Shown piece after piece: positions 41,451 through 53,577 of a DNA stretch of 64,000 bases (position 1 is the stretch's first letter; the number at the start of each line of letters is the position of its first letter). Source of the stretch: Oreohelix idahoensis (Eukaryota > Mollusca > Gastropoda > Stylommatophora > Oreohelicidae); the NCBI GenBank assembly GCA_024509875.1, contig JAMPIV010011343.1, forward strand, positions 26,790 through 90,789, in the 5' to 3' direction. The notes below the pieces were generated by a model. It did not search any database. It was not told the origin of the DNA and saw only the letters and a list, made by a program, of their open reading frames with translations. Both the position numbers and the translations under genes were made by a program.

Positions 41451-44400
41451 CTTCTTCTTCTTTGATCCTTAGCCGCCGACCGTCAAAGCAGTCAGTGGCC
41501 ATCACGCCTAGTAGCGTCTTGTAGGGCAACAACAAATTGATTCCACTTTGCTCGGTCGGTGGCCATCCTTCGTACAGTGCCCCAACTCTGGTTCATTCTT
41601 TGCATCTCAGCCTCCACAGTCCTCCGCCAGGTTGTTTTTGGTCGGCCTCTCTTTCGTTTTCCTTCTGGGGTCCAAAGCATAGCTGTTCTTGTGATGGCAT
41701 CGGGGTCTCTTCTGAGGACATGACCAACCCAGCTCCAGCGTCTGCCGGCTATGATGGTGTGCATGTCCTCTTGCTTGCTACGAGTAAGCAGATCTTGGTT
41801 AGTGATGGTATTTGGTGAAAAGATTCGGTGAATTTTTCTTAGGCATGTTGTGTGAAAAGAGGACAATTTCGACATTTCCTTCTCTGTAACTCTCCAGCAT
41901 TCCGCACCATAGAGAAGCACAGAAAGCACACAGCTCTGATATAATCTTAATTTTGTGCTTGTGCTGTATTGGGAGGACTTCCAGATGTTGTTTAGGCTAA
42001 AGAAGGCTGTTCTTGCCTTATTCATTCAGATGTTGATGTCTTTGCCTGCCCCTCCGTCTGGTGTTACTATGCTTCCTAGGTATGTGAAGGTATCTGTCTG
42101 TACTAATTGCTGATTCCTTACTGATATGGGCTAAGGGTTGCTCACATTGAGCGTCATGACCTCAGACTTCTTTAAATTGATATTCAAGCCAACCTGCTGG
42201 CTAAACTTATTAAGTCTATCCGTTTTTTCCTGGATGTGTTGATGTGAATGTGCTAGTAGCGCAATGTCATCTGCATATTCCAGATCTTCCAATGTAGAAA
42301 ATGTTGTCCATCTTATTCCTCTTGGACTGCCCTCTGTTGTCTGGCGCATCACCCAGTCTATGACTGTTAAAAATAGAGTGGTTGATAAGGGGCATCCCTG
42401 TCGTACTCCTGTCTTCACCTCAAAGGTTAGGTTGCTCTGCCCAACACTACACGTAAAGTTGGCATAGAGGCTTTTTATGATTGACACTATGCAGCTTGGA
42501 ATTCCATAAGCCCTCAGTATTTTCCATAAACTGTCCCAATGTATGCTGTCAAAAGCCTTTTCAAAATCAACAAAATTAATGTAAAGCTGTCTTTGCCATT
42601 CTGAGCACTGCTCTATAATGTTCCTGAGAGTGAATATATGATCTACACATCTCCTGTTCTTTCTAAATCCTTCTTGTTCTTTCCTCAGTTTGTGGTCTAC
42701 TGCCTTTGAAATTCTCTGTATAATTATCCTGCCTAGTATTTTGCTGGGAACTGAGAGAAGAGTGATTCCTCTCCAATTATTGCAGTCTGCAAGATCTCCC
42801 TTCTTGGGCAATTTGACAATTATTCCTTTGTTCCACTCTGATGGTGTTGTCCCCGTTTTCCAGACTTGTGCAAATAGTGGGTCTAATAGTTCTGCTGCTA
42901 GCTCAAGGTCTGTCTTAAATAGCTTTGCATTTAAGTTATCATGGCCCGGAGCTTTGCCATTCTTTAACCCTTTGATTGCTGTGATGATTTCTCCTTTGCG
43001 TGGAATGTCTGTATTCACATCTAGATCGTTTTCAGCCTCAGGAACATTCAATTGTGTCTCTGGTGGTTCCTTGTTCAGAGTTTCTTTTAAGTGCTCTGCC
43101 CATCTTGTTTCCTGTCCCTCTGTTGTCGTGATGAGATTACCTTGCTTATCTCTTACTAATGTAATATTGTTTGCACCTCGTTTTCCGCTGATGAATTTAG
43201 TTATTTTGTATACTGTGCTTTGTTCATTTCTCAGTGCTGCCTCCTCTGCCTGTCTTGCAAGATCGTCTAGGAAATTCCTTTTCTTGGCTCGGGTTTGGCG
43301 TTTAACTTCCTTGTCCAGCTGACTGTACTGTTCGCTATATAATTGCTTTAACCTGGGGAACTTCGCTTCTGTTTTCTTTCTTTTCATTTCCTTTCTCATC
43401 GTTATGGTGTTTAATGTTTCTGGTGTTATCCAGTCTTGCTTCTTCCTTTCCTGGAATCCCAAGCATGATTTGCTGCTTTCTTTGTATATTGTTGAAATGG
43501 TGTTGAAATTCTGGTCTATATCATCATTCAATGTCTATTCCTGACTTTTGGCAAATTGATATCGTTTCTTTATGTCGGCCGCAAAAGCTTTTCTGGTAAG
43601 GGAGTTCTTAAATTTGCTGATGTCAAAACTTTCCTGTGTAGTTACAGTTGGTGCAGCCCTTCTTAGTTTCACTTTCAGTTTTGCTACTACTAAATGGTGA
43701 TCACTTCCCACATCTGCACCTCTTCTTACCTTCACATCTTGTAATGCATGTCTCCATCTACCGTTAACCATGATGTGGTCTATCTGGTTTCTGTCCCAAC
43801 CATTTGGCGATTCCCACGTTAATTTGTGAATTTCCCTATGTGGGAAGAGTGTTCCTCTAATGACCAGGTTGTTAATGCTACAGAAACTTATTAGTTTATC
43901 CCCATTTTCGTTTGCTGTTCCGCTGCCGCATTTCCCCATTGTTCTTTCATTGTATGTATTGTGTGTACCAACTTTCGCATTGAGGTCTCCCATTACTATA
44001 ACAAGATCATATCTAGGTGTGTCTTCCATTTCTTTCTGCACTTGTTGATAGAATTCATCCTTGACCTCCTCATCGCTATCATTCGTTGGTGCGTAGCATT
44101 GTATTATTGTAGTGTTGGTGAATCTCCCTCTCAATCTTAATCTTATCAGTCTGTTGTTGATGGGTTTCCATTCCAGTAATGTCCTTTCTATTCCTTTCTG
44201 TAGAATAATGGCTACGCCTTCATTGTGCTGTCCATCCTCTCTTCCAGAGTAAAGTACTGTTCCTCCTGTTGCTGTTTTAACTTTTCCTGCCCCTGTCCAT
44301 CTGCTCTCGCTTATCCCTAGAATGTGTAACCTATAGTTTCTCATTTCTGCCGTGACCTGTCTTAGTTTACCTGTCTCGTACATTGTCCTGACATTCCAAA

Positions 44401-44771
44401 AACCTATTCTTGTATCCTGTTTTGCGGTCAGGACATCCGTTTTCATGTCAGTGGCTTCCTTTCGGCTTTCACCACTGACAGTCATACGAGCCACAGACTC
44501 CGAATGTCCATCCAGCAGCAAAGTTTGTTCATTTATTGTTGTTTCCATAACTTCATTGTTTTTTTTTTACACAGACAGGGGTGTCAGCCCTGTGCTAAAA
44601 CCCCCAACCTGGAAGACCAGGGTACCAGCTTTTGTCTGACCCCTACCCACACTGACCAGTCCAGCTTGGTTGAACTTACCAGGAGTAAAACTCCCACTGG
44701 CATAGCTCTGGGGATTGTCAGGGTACGCAAGCTGCTATACCGCTACAAGGTATAGGTACCATTGATGGCAG
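41451..44771 (-). mobile_element. Full-length RTE-like LINE, minus strand
   Basis: 3,321 bp bounded by a 12 bp perfect duplication, AAACAGTAAATT. The 3' end carries a (GAA)n tail. A single reading frame encodes endonuclease then reverse transcriptase, the layout and size of RTE-clade LINEs. A 3'-end relic of the same family is at 7480-7570. The insertion hit SINE-derived sequence within the 44 bp minisatellite block. Confidence 0.88.
41492..44548 (-). pseudogene. LINE ORF: APE endonuclease and reverse transcriptase, three in-frame stops
   Basis: ATG at 44548. All pieces share one frame: 44548-43535 is an apurinic-type endonuclease (TRIGFWNVRTMYETGKL, ISESRWTGAG, MGDLNAKVG, then GSDHHLVVAKLKV). 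43534-42131 is RT (GKAPGHDNLNAKLF, LPKKGDLADCNNWRGITLLS, YINFVDFEKAFDSIHWD, GVRQGCPLS, LEYADDIALLAHS). 42025-41492 is the C-terminal region (LYQSCVLSVLLYGAE, RRWSWVGHVLRRD). Stops are TAG at 43535-43537, a stop at 42131-42133 and TGA at 42026-42028. The protein nicks target DNA and primes cDNA from the cut. Otherwise the frame is preserved over about 1,000 codons, which suggests a fairly young copy. Confidence 0.93.
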
Positions 44772-44818
44772 AAACAGTAAATTAATATGAAACAAATATA
44801 AAGTATCAGATGATGCGT

Positions 44819-45037
44819 AGATGGCAGGGAGGATAGTGTGGTTCACTTGCATAGCTAGGCGGGGTTGTCGCACGGAAGGTCCATGGTTCAAATCCTGGGT
44901 AAGCCACTCATGTCTGTTGTTTTTCTGTTGTCTGGTGTTCTTCGTCTTTGTTTCTTACGAGTGCCTGATAACATACCTTTATATTTGTTTCATATTAATT
45001 TACTGTTTACAGGCCTCGGGTTTCCCTTCCTTATGTA
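44819..45037 (+). repeat. tRNA-derived SINE copy (plus)
   Basis: Head GTAGATGGCAGGGAGGATAG, A-box area AGTGTGGTTCACTTGC, B box GGTTCAAATCC at 44885-44895, body TGTTGTTTTTCTGTTGTCTG and a tail ending GGGTTTCCCTTCCTTATG. It pairs inversely with 40984-41162. The stretch 44784-44816 is SINE-tail sequence in the opposite orientation, displaced by the LINE. Confidence 0.8.
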
Positions 45038-45690
45038 TTATGTCTCTACACACGTTCTTGTCTCCAGTGTAGTGTATGTGGTTATGTCTCTACACAAGTT
45101 CTTGTCTCCAGTGTAATTTATGTGGTTATGTCTCTACACAAGTTCTTGTCTCCAGTGTATCGTATGTGATTATGTCTCTACACAAGTTCCTGTCTCCAGT
45201 GTAGTGTATGTGGTTATGTCTCTACACACGTTCATGTCTCCAGTGTAGTGTATGTGGTTATGTCTCTACACAAGTTCCTATCTCCAGTGTAGTGTATGAG
45301 GTTGTCTCTGCACAAGTTCCTGTCTCCAGTGTAGCGTATGTGGCCATGTCTCTACACAACTTCCTTTCTCCAGTGCAGCGTATGTAATTATCTCTCTACA
45401 CAAGTTCCTGTCTCCAGTGTAGTGTATGTGGTTATGTTTCTACTCAAGTTCCTGTCTCCAGTGTAGCGTATGTGGTCATCTCTCTACACAAGTTCCTGTC
45501 TCCAGTGTAGCGTATGTGGCCATGTCTCTACACAAGTTCTTGTCTCCAGTGTAGTGTATGTGGTTATGTCTCTACACAAGTTCCTGTCTCCAGTGTAGCG
45601 CATGTGGTTATGTCTGTACACACGTTCATGTCTCCAGTGTAGCGTATGAGGTGATGTCTCTACACAAGTTCCTGTCTCCAGTGTTTTTTA
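45038..45690. repeat. 44 bp minisatellite, right block (about 15 copies)
   Basis: Same unit and orientation as 40781-40983, with variants GTAGCGTATGTGG, CATGTCTC and GTTCCTGTCTCC. It is more diverged than the left block. Open frames through it are by-products. Confidence 0.95.
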
Positions 45691-45766
45691 CAAACTATGT
45701 TGTTGACTTTCTTAACATCAGTCTTTATCACATTGCCCAAAAACCTAATGTATCAGAATGTTCAGA

Positions 45767-46190
45767 ACAATCAGAATGATGAGTCATGCAATTAAAATAC
45801 TGCTCAAAATCAAACATGAAAGAACAAAAAGTAAGGTAGACAGCAAAGTCCAAGAAGAGCAGTTTGGTTTTAAACGGAACAGCGGAACTAGAGAGTCAAT
45901 ATTTGTCCTAAGAATATTAGCAGAAAAATATACAGGTCAAAAAAGTATTTATATGTTCTTCAATGACTACAAGAATGATTTTGACAGAGTCCATCACGAG
46001 AAAATAATTGAATGCCTCGAAGACATAGGTATTAATGGAAAAGACATACGAATAGTCAGTAACCTTTATTGGGAGCAAACTACTACAGTAAGATCTGGAA
46101 GGAATTATTCACCATACATAGACATAAAAAGAGATGTCAGACAAGGTTGTGTGCTGTCCCCTTGCCTATTTAATGTAAAGTGTTTATGAT
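45767..46190 (+). pseudogene. LINE reverse transcriptase fragment (second family)
   Basis: Frame from 45776: MSHAIKILLKIKHERTKSKV, EEQFGFKRNSGTRESIFVLR, then motif A region MFFNDYKNDFDRVHHEKIIE and motif B KRDVRQGCVLSPCLFN. The catalytic Asp of motif A is present. The YADD box is not reached because the frame ends at 46190. It is a truncated, internal piece of a LINE unlike the one at 41451. Confidence 0.85.
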
Positions 46191-46600
46191 TATTGGGGAG
46201 CCCTGCAATAGCTTTCTTCTTCCTGAAGTGAGAGGTAAGAAGAAACATCCGTAGAGGCGAGATAGAATATATTGATGAGTTGGTCAAAGAAACATCCGTA
46301 GAGGCGAGATGGAATATATTGATGAGTTGGTCAAAGAAATCAAGAAAGCGTCACCGAAAAGAATAGAGGGTACTCTGCAAATGCTCAAATAAACTAACAA
46401 CAAAATACAAGCGAGCAATGGTTTCATCAAAGTCAAGAGTTGATCATTTCTTAGCAATATAAAGGAGTAAATAAAATGTTGAACAGAGCATTTAAAAGAA
46501 CTTCTCAAAAATATCAGCTCGACATTAAAGCTCCAGACTTCCAGCCAGCAGACGAGGCGCTACAAGTTAATTATGAATGACATAATGAAAACGGAATAAA
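46191..46600. other. LINE-flanking sequence with a 47 bp direct duplication
   Basis: AGAAACATCCGTAGAGGCGAG...GTTGGTCAA occurs twice in tandem (46241-46287 and 46288-46334) with one substitution. The rest resembles LINE interdomain sequence but without a readable frame. Confidence 0.5.
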
Positions 46601-46940
46601 GAAAGTCATCAAACTTCCAAAACATGGACACGCTGCTGGTCCAGATGTTCTTACGAAGCAGGCCATATCAGGGAGAGACAAGTTGTACCCTAAGAAAGGA
46701 AGAAAGGTTATCTTGCCTAATTGCCAAAGAAGGGAGATTTACAATACTGTACAGACACCAAAGCTATAATGCCAATGTCAGTGCCGTGGAAAGTTTTAAA
46801 CACGATCATCCTTAAGAGATTAAAGGAGTGCATTGACAGACAACTGAAAGACGATCAAGCAGGCCTTCATCAAAACAGATCCTGTACAGATCAGAGAGCC
46901 ACATTGAGAATAATAGTAATAGAGATGAACAAACATTTTT
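46601..46940 (+). pseudogene. LINE reverse transcriptase N-terminal fragment
   Basis: Frames read HGHAAGPDVL, then PKKGDLQYC, SVPWKVLNTIILKRLKECID and DDQAGLHQNRSCTDQRATLR. These are the finger and palm-entry blocks (PKKGD and the Q-A-G-F region) of RTE-type LINE RTs. Two frameshifts are seen. The order relative to the motif A/B piece at 45767 is inverted with respect to a normal RT, so these are separate fragments. Confidence 0.8.
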
Positions 46941-47520
46941 GAAGCAAATCATATCATGCACAAATCAGTCTCATGCACAAATCAGAAAACCGCATGGAGA
47001 ATCAATCTCCTTAATTCTCGCCGTTTGTACGTCGGTCACATCTAAGGGATGCAACTGTGGTTAAAAGCTAGACATTAATTGTATTGTTTCCCTTATATGT
47101 AATATCTCGAAAATAGTAACACTCAACGAAGAAAAGTCGGTGAATTGTGCCACACAAAGTGAGTGACCGTGGTATATGAATAAAACGTACGTTTTTGATT
47201 GTTTAACCCAGTTTCATTCCGGAAACGGATTTAACTCATTATTTTGTTAAAAATAACCTTAAAATGTAAGTTTTTGATTGTTTCTTCAAGACAAAGTTTT
47301 AATTTATAGTATTGCAGACTTATTGTTGGAGCTACTCGCTGGAAATGAAACGGTTTATTGGAGCATAGATAACCATGATTTCTGATGATCCCAACGACGC
47401 AGATGATTTCTCAACCGAGTTCCTTAACGAGCAGTGCCAATCAGGAATGCCACCGCATTTGCTGAAATAAAAGGTTTATGCATGTATCATGCTATTGCGA
47501 AATCTGAACACTTAAACATT
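46941..47520. other. Unannotated spacer
   Basis: AT-rich. No gene or repeat is recognised. Confidence 0.4.
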
Positions 47521-47522
47521 TG

Positions 47523-48990
47523 TCACTTTATCTGTCCACGAACTGCCGAGGATGTGGCGTAGACACCGTAGATGGAAGGTATTGAGCCTTCTTTCTTGCT
47601 TAGCAAAGGTTGTCCATTAATTGCTGCCATATAGAAGTGTGCTAGTGATGCAGACCTCAGCTTTGGTCTTTGTTGTGAGTTTAGAGTTTCCCCAACTCGC
47701 GATGTGAGGCGGGCAAAGGTAGCTGTAGCTTTGCCAATGCGGCTGTCAATGTCTGTGTCCAGTGAGAGTTTGTCATTGATAGTAGACTCCAGGTATGTGA
47801 AGTGGTGCACCACTGCCAATTCATAGTTATGAATAGTGATAACTGGTACAGCATCCACATCCTTATTCAACACATTAGTTTTATTTAGACTTATTGTGAG
47901 GCCAAAGTCATTTCATGCGTGGGTGAAGCCATTCATCAAGCTCTGAAGCTCCTGTTGGCTTTGAGTGGCGACTGCAGCGTCATCAGCAAATAACAAGTCT
48001 CTTATAATGACCCGTCTAATTTTTGTCTTTGTCTTCAGTCTTGCAAGATTAAAACAAACTGCCATCTGACCTAGTGTGAAGGTATGTTCCTTCATTTGAA
48101 TCTCTGAATTCATGTTTCAAGAGTAAGGCAAAGAGGATCACTTACAGGGTTGGAGCCAGAACGCCGCATTCTTTAACACCACTGCGTATTTCAAAGGGCT
48201 GTGGTGTGCTTCCAGTATACTGCACTATTCCCTTTATGTTTTCATGGAATGACTTATCATTTCTAGCAATTTAGAAGGACAGCCGATTTTCAGGAGGATT
48301 TTGAATAGTCCATCCCTACACACCAAGTCAAATGCCTTTGTGAGGTCTATAAATGCGATATAAAAGCCCTTTTCTACTCTTTTGATTTTTCCTGAAGCTG
48401 GCGGAGAGAAAAGATCATGTCTGTTGTTGATCTACCAGCTCGAAATCCACACTGTGACTCTGGATATATGCGCTCAGCTAACTTGTGTAGTTGCATTAAG
48501 ATGGTTAAGATGACTTTGGCAAAAACCTTACCAATAATACTAAGAGGATAGATGCTTCTGTAGTTATGGCAATCACTTCTGTCTTCTTCATTTTTATATA
48601 GTGTTACAATCTTGGCATCTCACGTGTATTTAAGGAAATGCGTCCCTTCCCACCACTGACACAGCACCGTATGCAGGGGATGTATTAGTATAGTTTTACA
48701 GCATTTGATTACATCGGGAGGTTTCCCATCACTGCTTGGAGCTGTGCCAGAGGCCACACTATCAATGACCTTGCCGAGTTCTTCCAAACCTGGGTCAGCT
48801 TTAAGTTACTGTATAGTTGGTAGGTATTTAACAGTGCCAAGAGCTTAAGATGTGACGGTAATTTCTCTTGCATAGAGTGGTGCTCAACCCACCTCTTCAT
48901 CTGTTTATCCTTATCCGTTAGTTTCTCCTTGCTGATTATTTTTAGTGGTAGGGATTTATGATGGAGCTCATAAGGGCACTCGTCGAACAT
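47523..48990 (-). pseudogene. LINE reverse transcriptase fragment (third family), minus strand
   Basis: On the minus strand, in order: a linker (MMDMFDECPYELHHKSLPLK), RT palm (DCHNYRSIYPLSIIGKVFAK, YPESQCGFRAGRSTTDMIF), the FADDAAVA catalytic box at about 47970, then HHFTYLESTINDKLSLDTDI and ATFARLTSRVGE. Many stops and frame changes occur, including around motif A. The C-terminal part is of the same kind as the loop fragment at 6709-7010. The piece is non-functional. Confidence 0.85.
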
Positions 48991-49000
48991 ATCCATCACA

Positions 49001-52000
49001 ACCTTAGTTTTGGCAGCTCTATGTGGCGGTAAAAAATACAGATAATGTCCCGTTTATTCTCTGCGTTAAAAAGACACTTGTGTTTTATATATAATTACAA
49101 ACGTGGATTTGAGAGTAGTGTGCAATTATGTATCTTTTGTAATGTATACATGCAACTTTCTATAATAATAACAAGTTCAAGAAATATTCTCTATGGAATT
49201 TTTTTAATTCTTTGTAATTCCTCATTTTGTTACGAACGTTTTGGGGAATATTTTTAATAAGTAACTACTTCATATTTTGAATGTTTTGACTATCCTTCCC
49301 ACACATATTGCCTCCCCTGATAATAAAAATTATGATTGCCTTAGATTGAACTCATAATTGTTTCCTAACGTAACAGCAAGTGACAAAAAAGATGCAATTA
49401 TATTGGAAAATTGATAGAATTGACAACGTCAAGATGTAGCTGTATAGGGAATACAGAAAGTTATATAAAAGTCAGTGACTTTACCTACTTGTTGTACTTG
49501 AATTGTAAGAAAGTTCTGAATATCACTCAATGGAATTAAATTTAATGTTGATCCTAATGTCCAACAAACCCTGGCTATAAAAAAAATAAATAAATAAATA
49601 AATAAAGGCAGCCACAGCTGAAGTGTGAAGATGTGTACAAGAGAAACATGAAGATATCAGCCTAGGATTCTGGGAGGACGGAGATGTCGATTGCACCAAA
49701 TGGAGATGCTCCCTAAGATTATGCAACAAAGAGGCTCTCACAACATTCGGTGGAAATATCCATTTTAGTGATGCACCCTTAACGACATGAGTTCAGTTCA
49801 AATCGGAGGCTCAATAGCCAAGTGAAGGATGCCTTTTTTTAACCACAACATTTATTGCCAATGTATTGATATCTTTTTTAACCAGCACATTTATTGTCAA
49901 TGTATAGATATATTTCAACATCTTGAAAAAAAAAGATAAAATATCATGCATAACAAACATTTTAAAAAAGCCTCTTATTACTCAGTCTTCGAATCATTAA
50001 TTTGAGGTATATCCACTTGGGCAACAAAGTAGGACATTGTTTCAATATTTCTTTTGGCCAAATGGAATATATGTCCCCCCTCAGATTATTGTTAACTGCA
50101 TACAAAAATGTTTACTGATATTGTGTATTATACAGGTCAGTGTGACAAACTCTATTCTGTATGTACTGTTAAAGACAAATCTAAGATAGTAATACTTATT
50201 TACACATACTGAACAAAAAATCTTGCAAAAAACTTGCTTTAGATATTGACCCCTCTATTAGGGATAAATATTAAGGCCTGCGTGGTCTTTAAAATGTTGT
50301 GCGAATTCGATTTAGATTCTTTTTCGGGAAAAAACGAGGGAATACGTTTAGTTTCACTAAGACAATTCTATATATGGGTTATTTCATGTGTGTCTATTGT
50401 CTCAAAACACGTGGTAACTGATTCACTAAGACATTTCTATTTATGAGTAATTGTCATGTGTGTCTATTGTCTCAACACACGTGGTCACTGGTTCAGCGTA
50501 GACAATGTGTTCTGTACTAGCACTCGCCACTTTTGTCTGTTAATTTATCCGCTTCTTTATTTCCGCGACAGGTAGACATTTATTGTATTTGTGCTTTGTC
50601 TTCTTTTGCCTGATTCTGGGCTGTGATGAAGAGTACTTTTCAACGGTTACGAAACATTTAGTCGTGAAAATCTGCGACATTTTTTTATCATTTTTATTTT
50701 ATCTCCTTTCTTTCCAATTTAAAAAACAACTTGTGCATTTTACATGGAATACAAGAAGAGTACATTGTATAGTACAAATGAACACTCGCGCGTACTCTTA
50801 CTTTCATTTGCATATTTAAACAAGTTAAAATTTAAAAAAAAATAATAAATTAATAAAGGGCTAAGATTTTAAAAAGATGTAACCGTGGTGGCTGGTTACT
50901 GCATCAAATAGACTTATGTGACCGTTACTGCAATCTATCAAAGTTATAAGCCAAACCTTGTCCCCAGACAAAACCTTCTGTGACAGGTGTTAAATATTTC
51001 ATTTGAGTTCATTGTTGTTAAATTCTCTAAGGGATCGTAGTGGTTACTGGTTTACTGATATATCTTATGGGTGGTGACTGGCGACTGCCAGAGGGGGGAG
51101 GGGGGGGGGGGGTTACCTAAATGAATGTTGGTTCAAGACCAGGTCCTTTCTACTCACTGCAGGTTGTCATATGATCATTTGTATCCCATTAGGGCTTTCG
51201 TACTCAACATACATGATGAAGTAACAGTTCTTTATCATGGAAAACATTTATTAGTAGACTAAAAGGCAATGCTCATTACAAAACCCAATACCCTGGCTAT
51301 CAGCGGCCAGAACGCCTGTGGGTTACATGAATCGTAAGGTCTCTGCAAAAGGACATCATCATAATAACATGTCTGCTTGACTCTGCTAAAATGTCGATAG
51401 GCCTTTGCCTAGAGTCTCAAGATACATTTCTTAGCAGACTAATCATTCTAATAGTAAAAATGGTTATCATACAAACCGTGTGAACACATCCCACAAAACT
51501 GGAAAACACAGTCTCCTCGAATAACATACTTATGAAAACATTGAATCTTTCAGTGGTCAGGTATTTCCTTGCCCGGAGATTAATCACACAACCTTTAAAA
51601 AACACGGGCCCGCACTAAGGCTGAAACACGTCTACATCACTTAACAGTGAACTCCGTGACCGAGCTGTGTTCTAACTGCGGTGGTCAAAAATAGCAGTCG
51701 ACGATTTCATTGGTCAAGCTCGACCAGTGATGTCTTGTTAGCAACTAATCTTGCTCAAGATCTTTAGGTATTATTATATTACTGTTTAACGTGCTAGCTT
51801 GCGTTAACTAAAGCCATCCGGTGACATACGTCCCGAAGCTACAAAAATGTATCCTAACGGAAGACATTTTAATTCTATCAAAACCCAAAAATACTCGTAT
51901 GTACATAGCAAACTCAAATATAAACCAAAAAACTTAAAATTAAATATCATGTCAAAACAATAGTGGTCAATATAAATACAGCATAGACCTACACAAAATC

Positions 52001-52129
52001 AATGAGGTCTAATAAAATGAACATTTAATGAAAGGGCAATGTAGGATAGCATGTCAGGCCAGTGGACATAGGTTGGGGAGTAGGAAGAGCCTGTAATGGA
52101 ATAACTTCAGGGATATCGTAATTCATATC
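49001..52129. other. Long non-coding stretch
   Basis: AT-rich, with a (TAAA)n run at 49590-49604 and a G-rich tract at 51092-51112. No gene is recognised. On the minus strand it lies downstream of the env-like remnant, so it may contain the 3' LTR of the 52130-58565 element. With no second copy in the window I cannot define the LTR borders. Confidence 0.4.
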
Positions 52130-53539
52130 AACAGACATCTCAATAAGTGCGATACATGTATCCTAGAAATATGACAAAGGATGATAGCGAATAAACAACT
52201 TAATTGTAGAGTCCATATGAAACGTCTAAAGTGAGGAGTGACAACAACTGGTTGAACTCTATAGCTCTGAATAGACGTCGAACTGGACAATATTCCACGA
52301 TACAATGTACATGAGTTTGTTCGGAATCATTCATAATCATTCATAAAAAAACATCAACTAAACATCAACATGTTTTACCAATATGATACAATGGCTGACA
52401 TATCATTAAAAAAATCAACAGTATTAGTAATACCATCAACAGCATTGCAACGCAAAAGTAAATGCATAATGGGTGTGTGCGTGGTTAATTGCAATAGCAT
52501 AAGTGAAGATGTCGTATGTTGCAAGGGGGACGAGCGAGAAGTGGCAACATATGATATGTGAGATGGAAGAGGCGTAGGAATGTCATGTATCCAATATAAT
52601 GCAAACGTATTACCAATAACCATTAAAGGAATGTGCACTAGTACCAAAAACATCGTACACAGATAAAACATTGTGAACCTTGAGCAATGCTCTACATAAT
52701 GTATGTGGGAGTATAGATGATATCTGTGTGAAGAGGAGCTAAAGGTCCGAGTAAGGTAATAGTATAAGTGGTAAATGATGTGCATATAATGAGTCTATGT
52801 GGCTTTCAAAAGTAGTGATAGTGTGTGACATGAAGAAAAACAAATACATCTCTATTCTCATACATAATACATAATACACAGAAAAAATAATGTCGCACAA
52901 ACATATCAGTACATTGAGTAACATCATGCAACTCAAAAATAACAAAATCCGGACAAAATAATTTACAACTTATGTAATAATACCTGCTACAAAAAAGTGT
53001 TGTTTACAATTGTGAGGCTGGCGTTAAAAAATGATAGATGAGCTGTTGATTTGCAGCTATAGTCCACACTTGTAAAGTGAGACTATTAATATTCACCTCT
53101 GTGAACGTTCCAAATAAAAAAGTTGGAGAGCCTGTCCTACAAAAGGAACGATAGCTCTGCGCTATCTATGTACATTACATAGATCCTGAAATCTAGTTTG
53201 CAATATGGTGAGAGTCTGTCGTAACCGTATTAACTCTCTATGTGACATGGCCAAAACAAACAAAAAATCAACGTAAGGAATAATATACAATCTACTATAA
53301 AAGTGCATAGTCGCAGTAATATACTATTCAATCTTAACAAAAGAATGTAACATGTCTTGTAACTCTGTTCGTAATGGTTCCAGGGAGGCGACTACAGTAA
53401 TAGTCCATGTGGAAGAGGCGACGGAGACATCCTTGACTTTCTCCAATAACGTTGCATCTCTCCACAGTAGTCGGCTGTACGTCTGGGTGTGGACGACTAT
53501 CTCAATCTGCAAGGCTAAGGGAAGAAAGGGGCCAACCAT
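52130..53539 (-). pseudogene. env: Decayed env-like third gene of the minus-strand Ty3/gypsy element
   Basis: A splice-acceptor-like tract (TTTTTTTTCTATTACAG) precedes an ATG at 53539. The first 71 codons start with a hydrophobic segment (MVGPFLPLALQI) and include LLEKVKDVSVASSTWTI followed by LEPL, a pattern seen near the N-terminus of gypsy-type envelope proteins. A stop at 53324-53326 and a second in-frame stop at 53162-53164 follow. Just after the second lies RRAIVPFVGQAL, which resembles a cleavage site plus fusion-peptide start. Further down, DIPTPLPSHISYVATS also fits. Hydrophobic ORFs continue to about 52130 without a consistent frame. The resemblance is by motif only. The gene is clearly non-functional. 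Confidence 0.5.
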
Positions 53540-53577
53540 TGTCAACCTGTAATAGAAAAAAAATTTATTGCATAAAG

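Noticed and set aside
42690..43322. 210-residue plus-strand ORF
   Set aside because: It is antisense to the LINE reverse transcriptase frame and is a shadow.
49001..52129. Host gene exons
   Set aside because: Only short ORFs without recognisable domains or paired splice signals were found.
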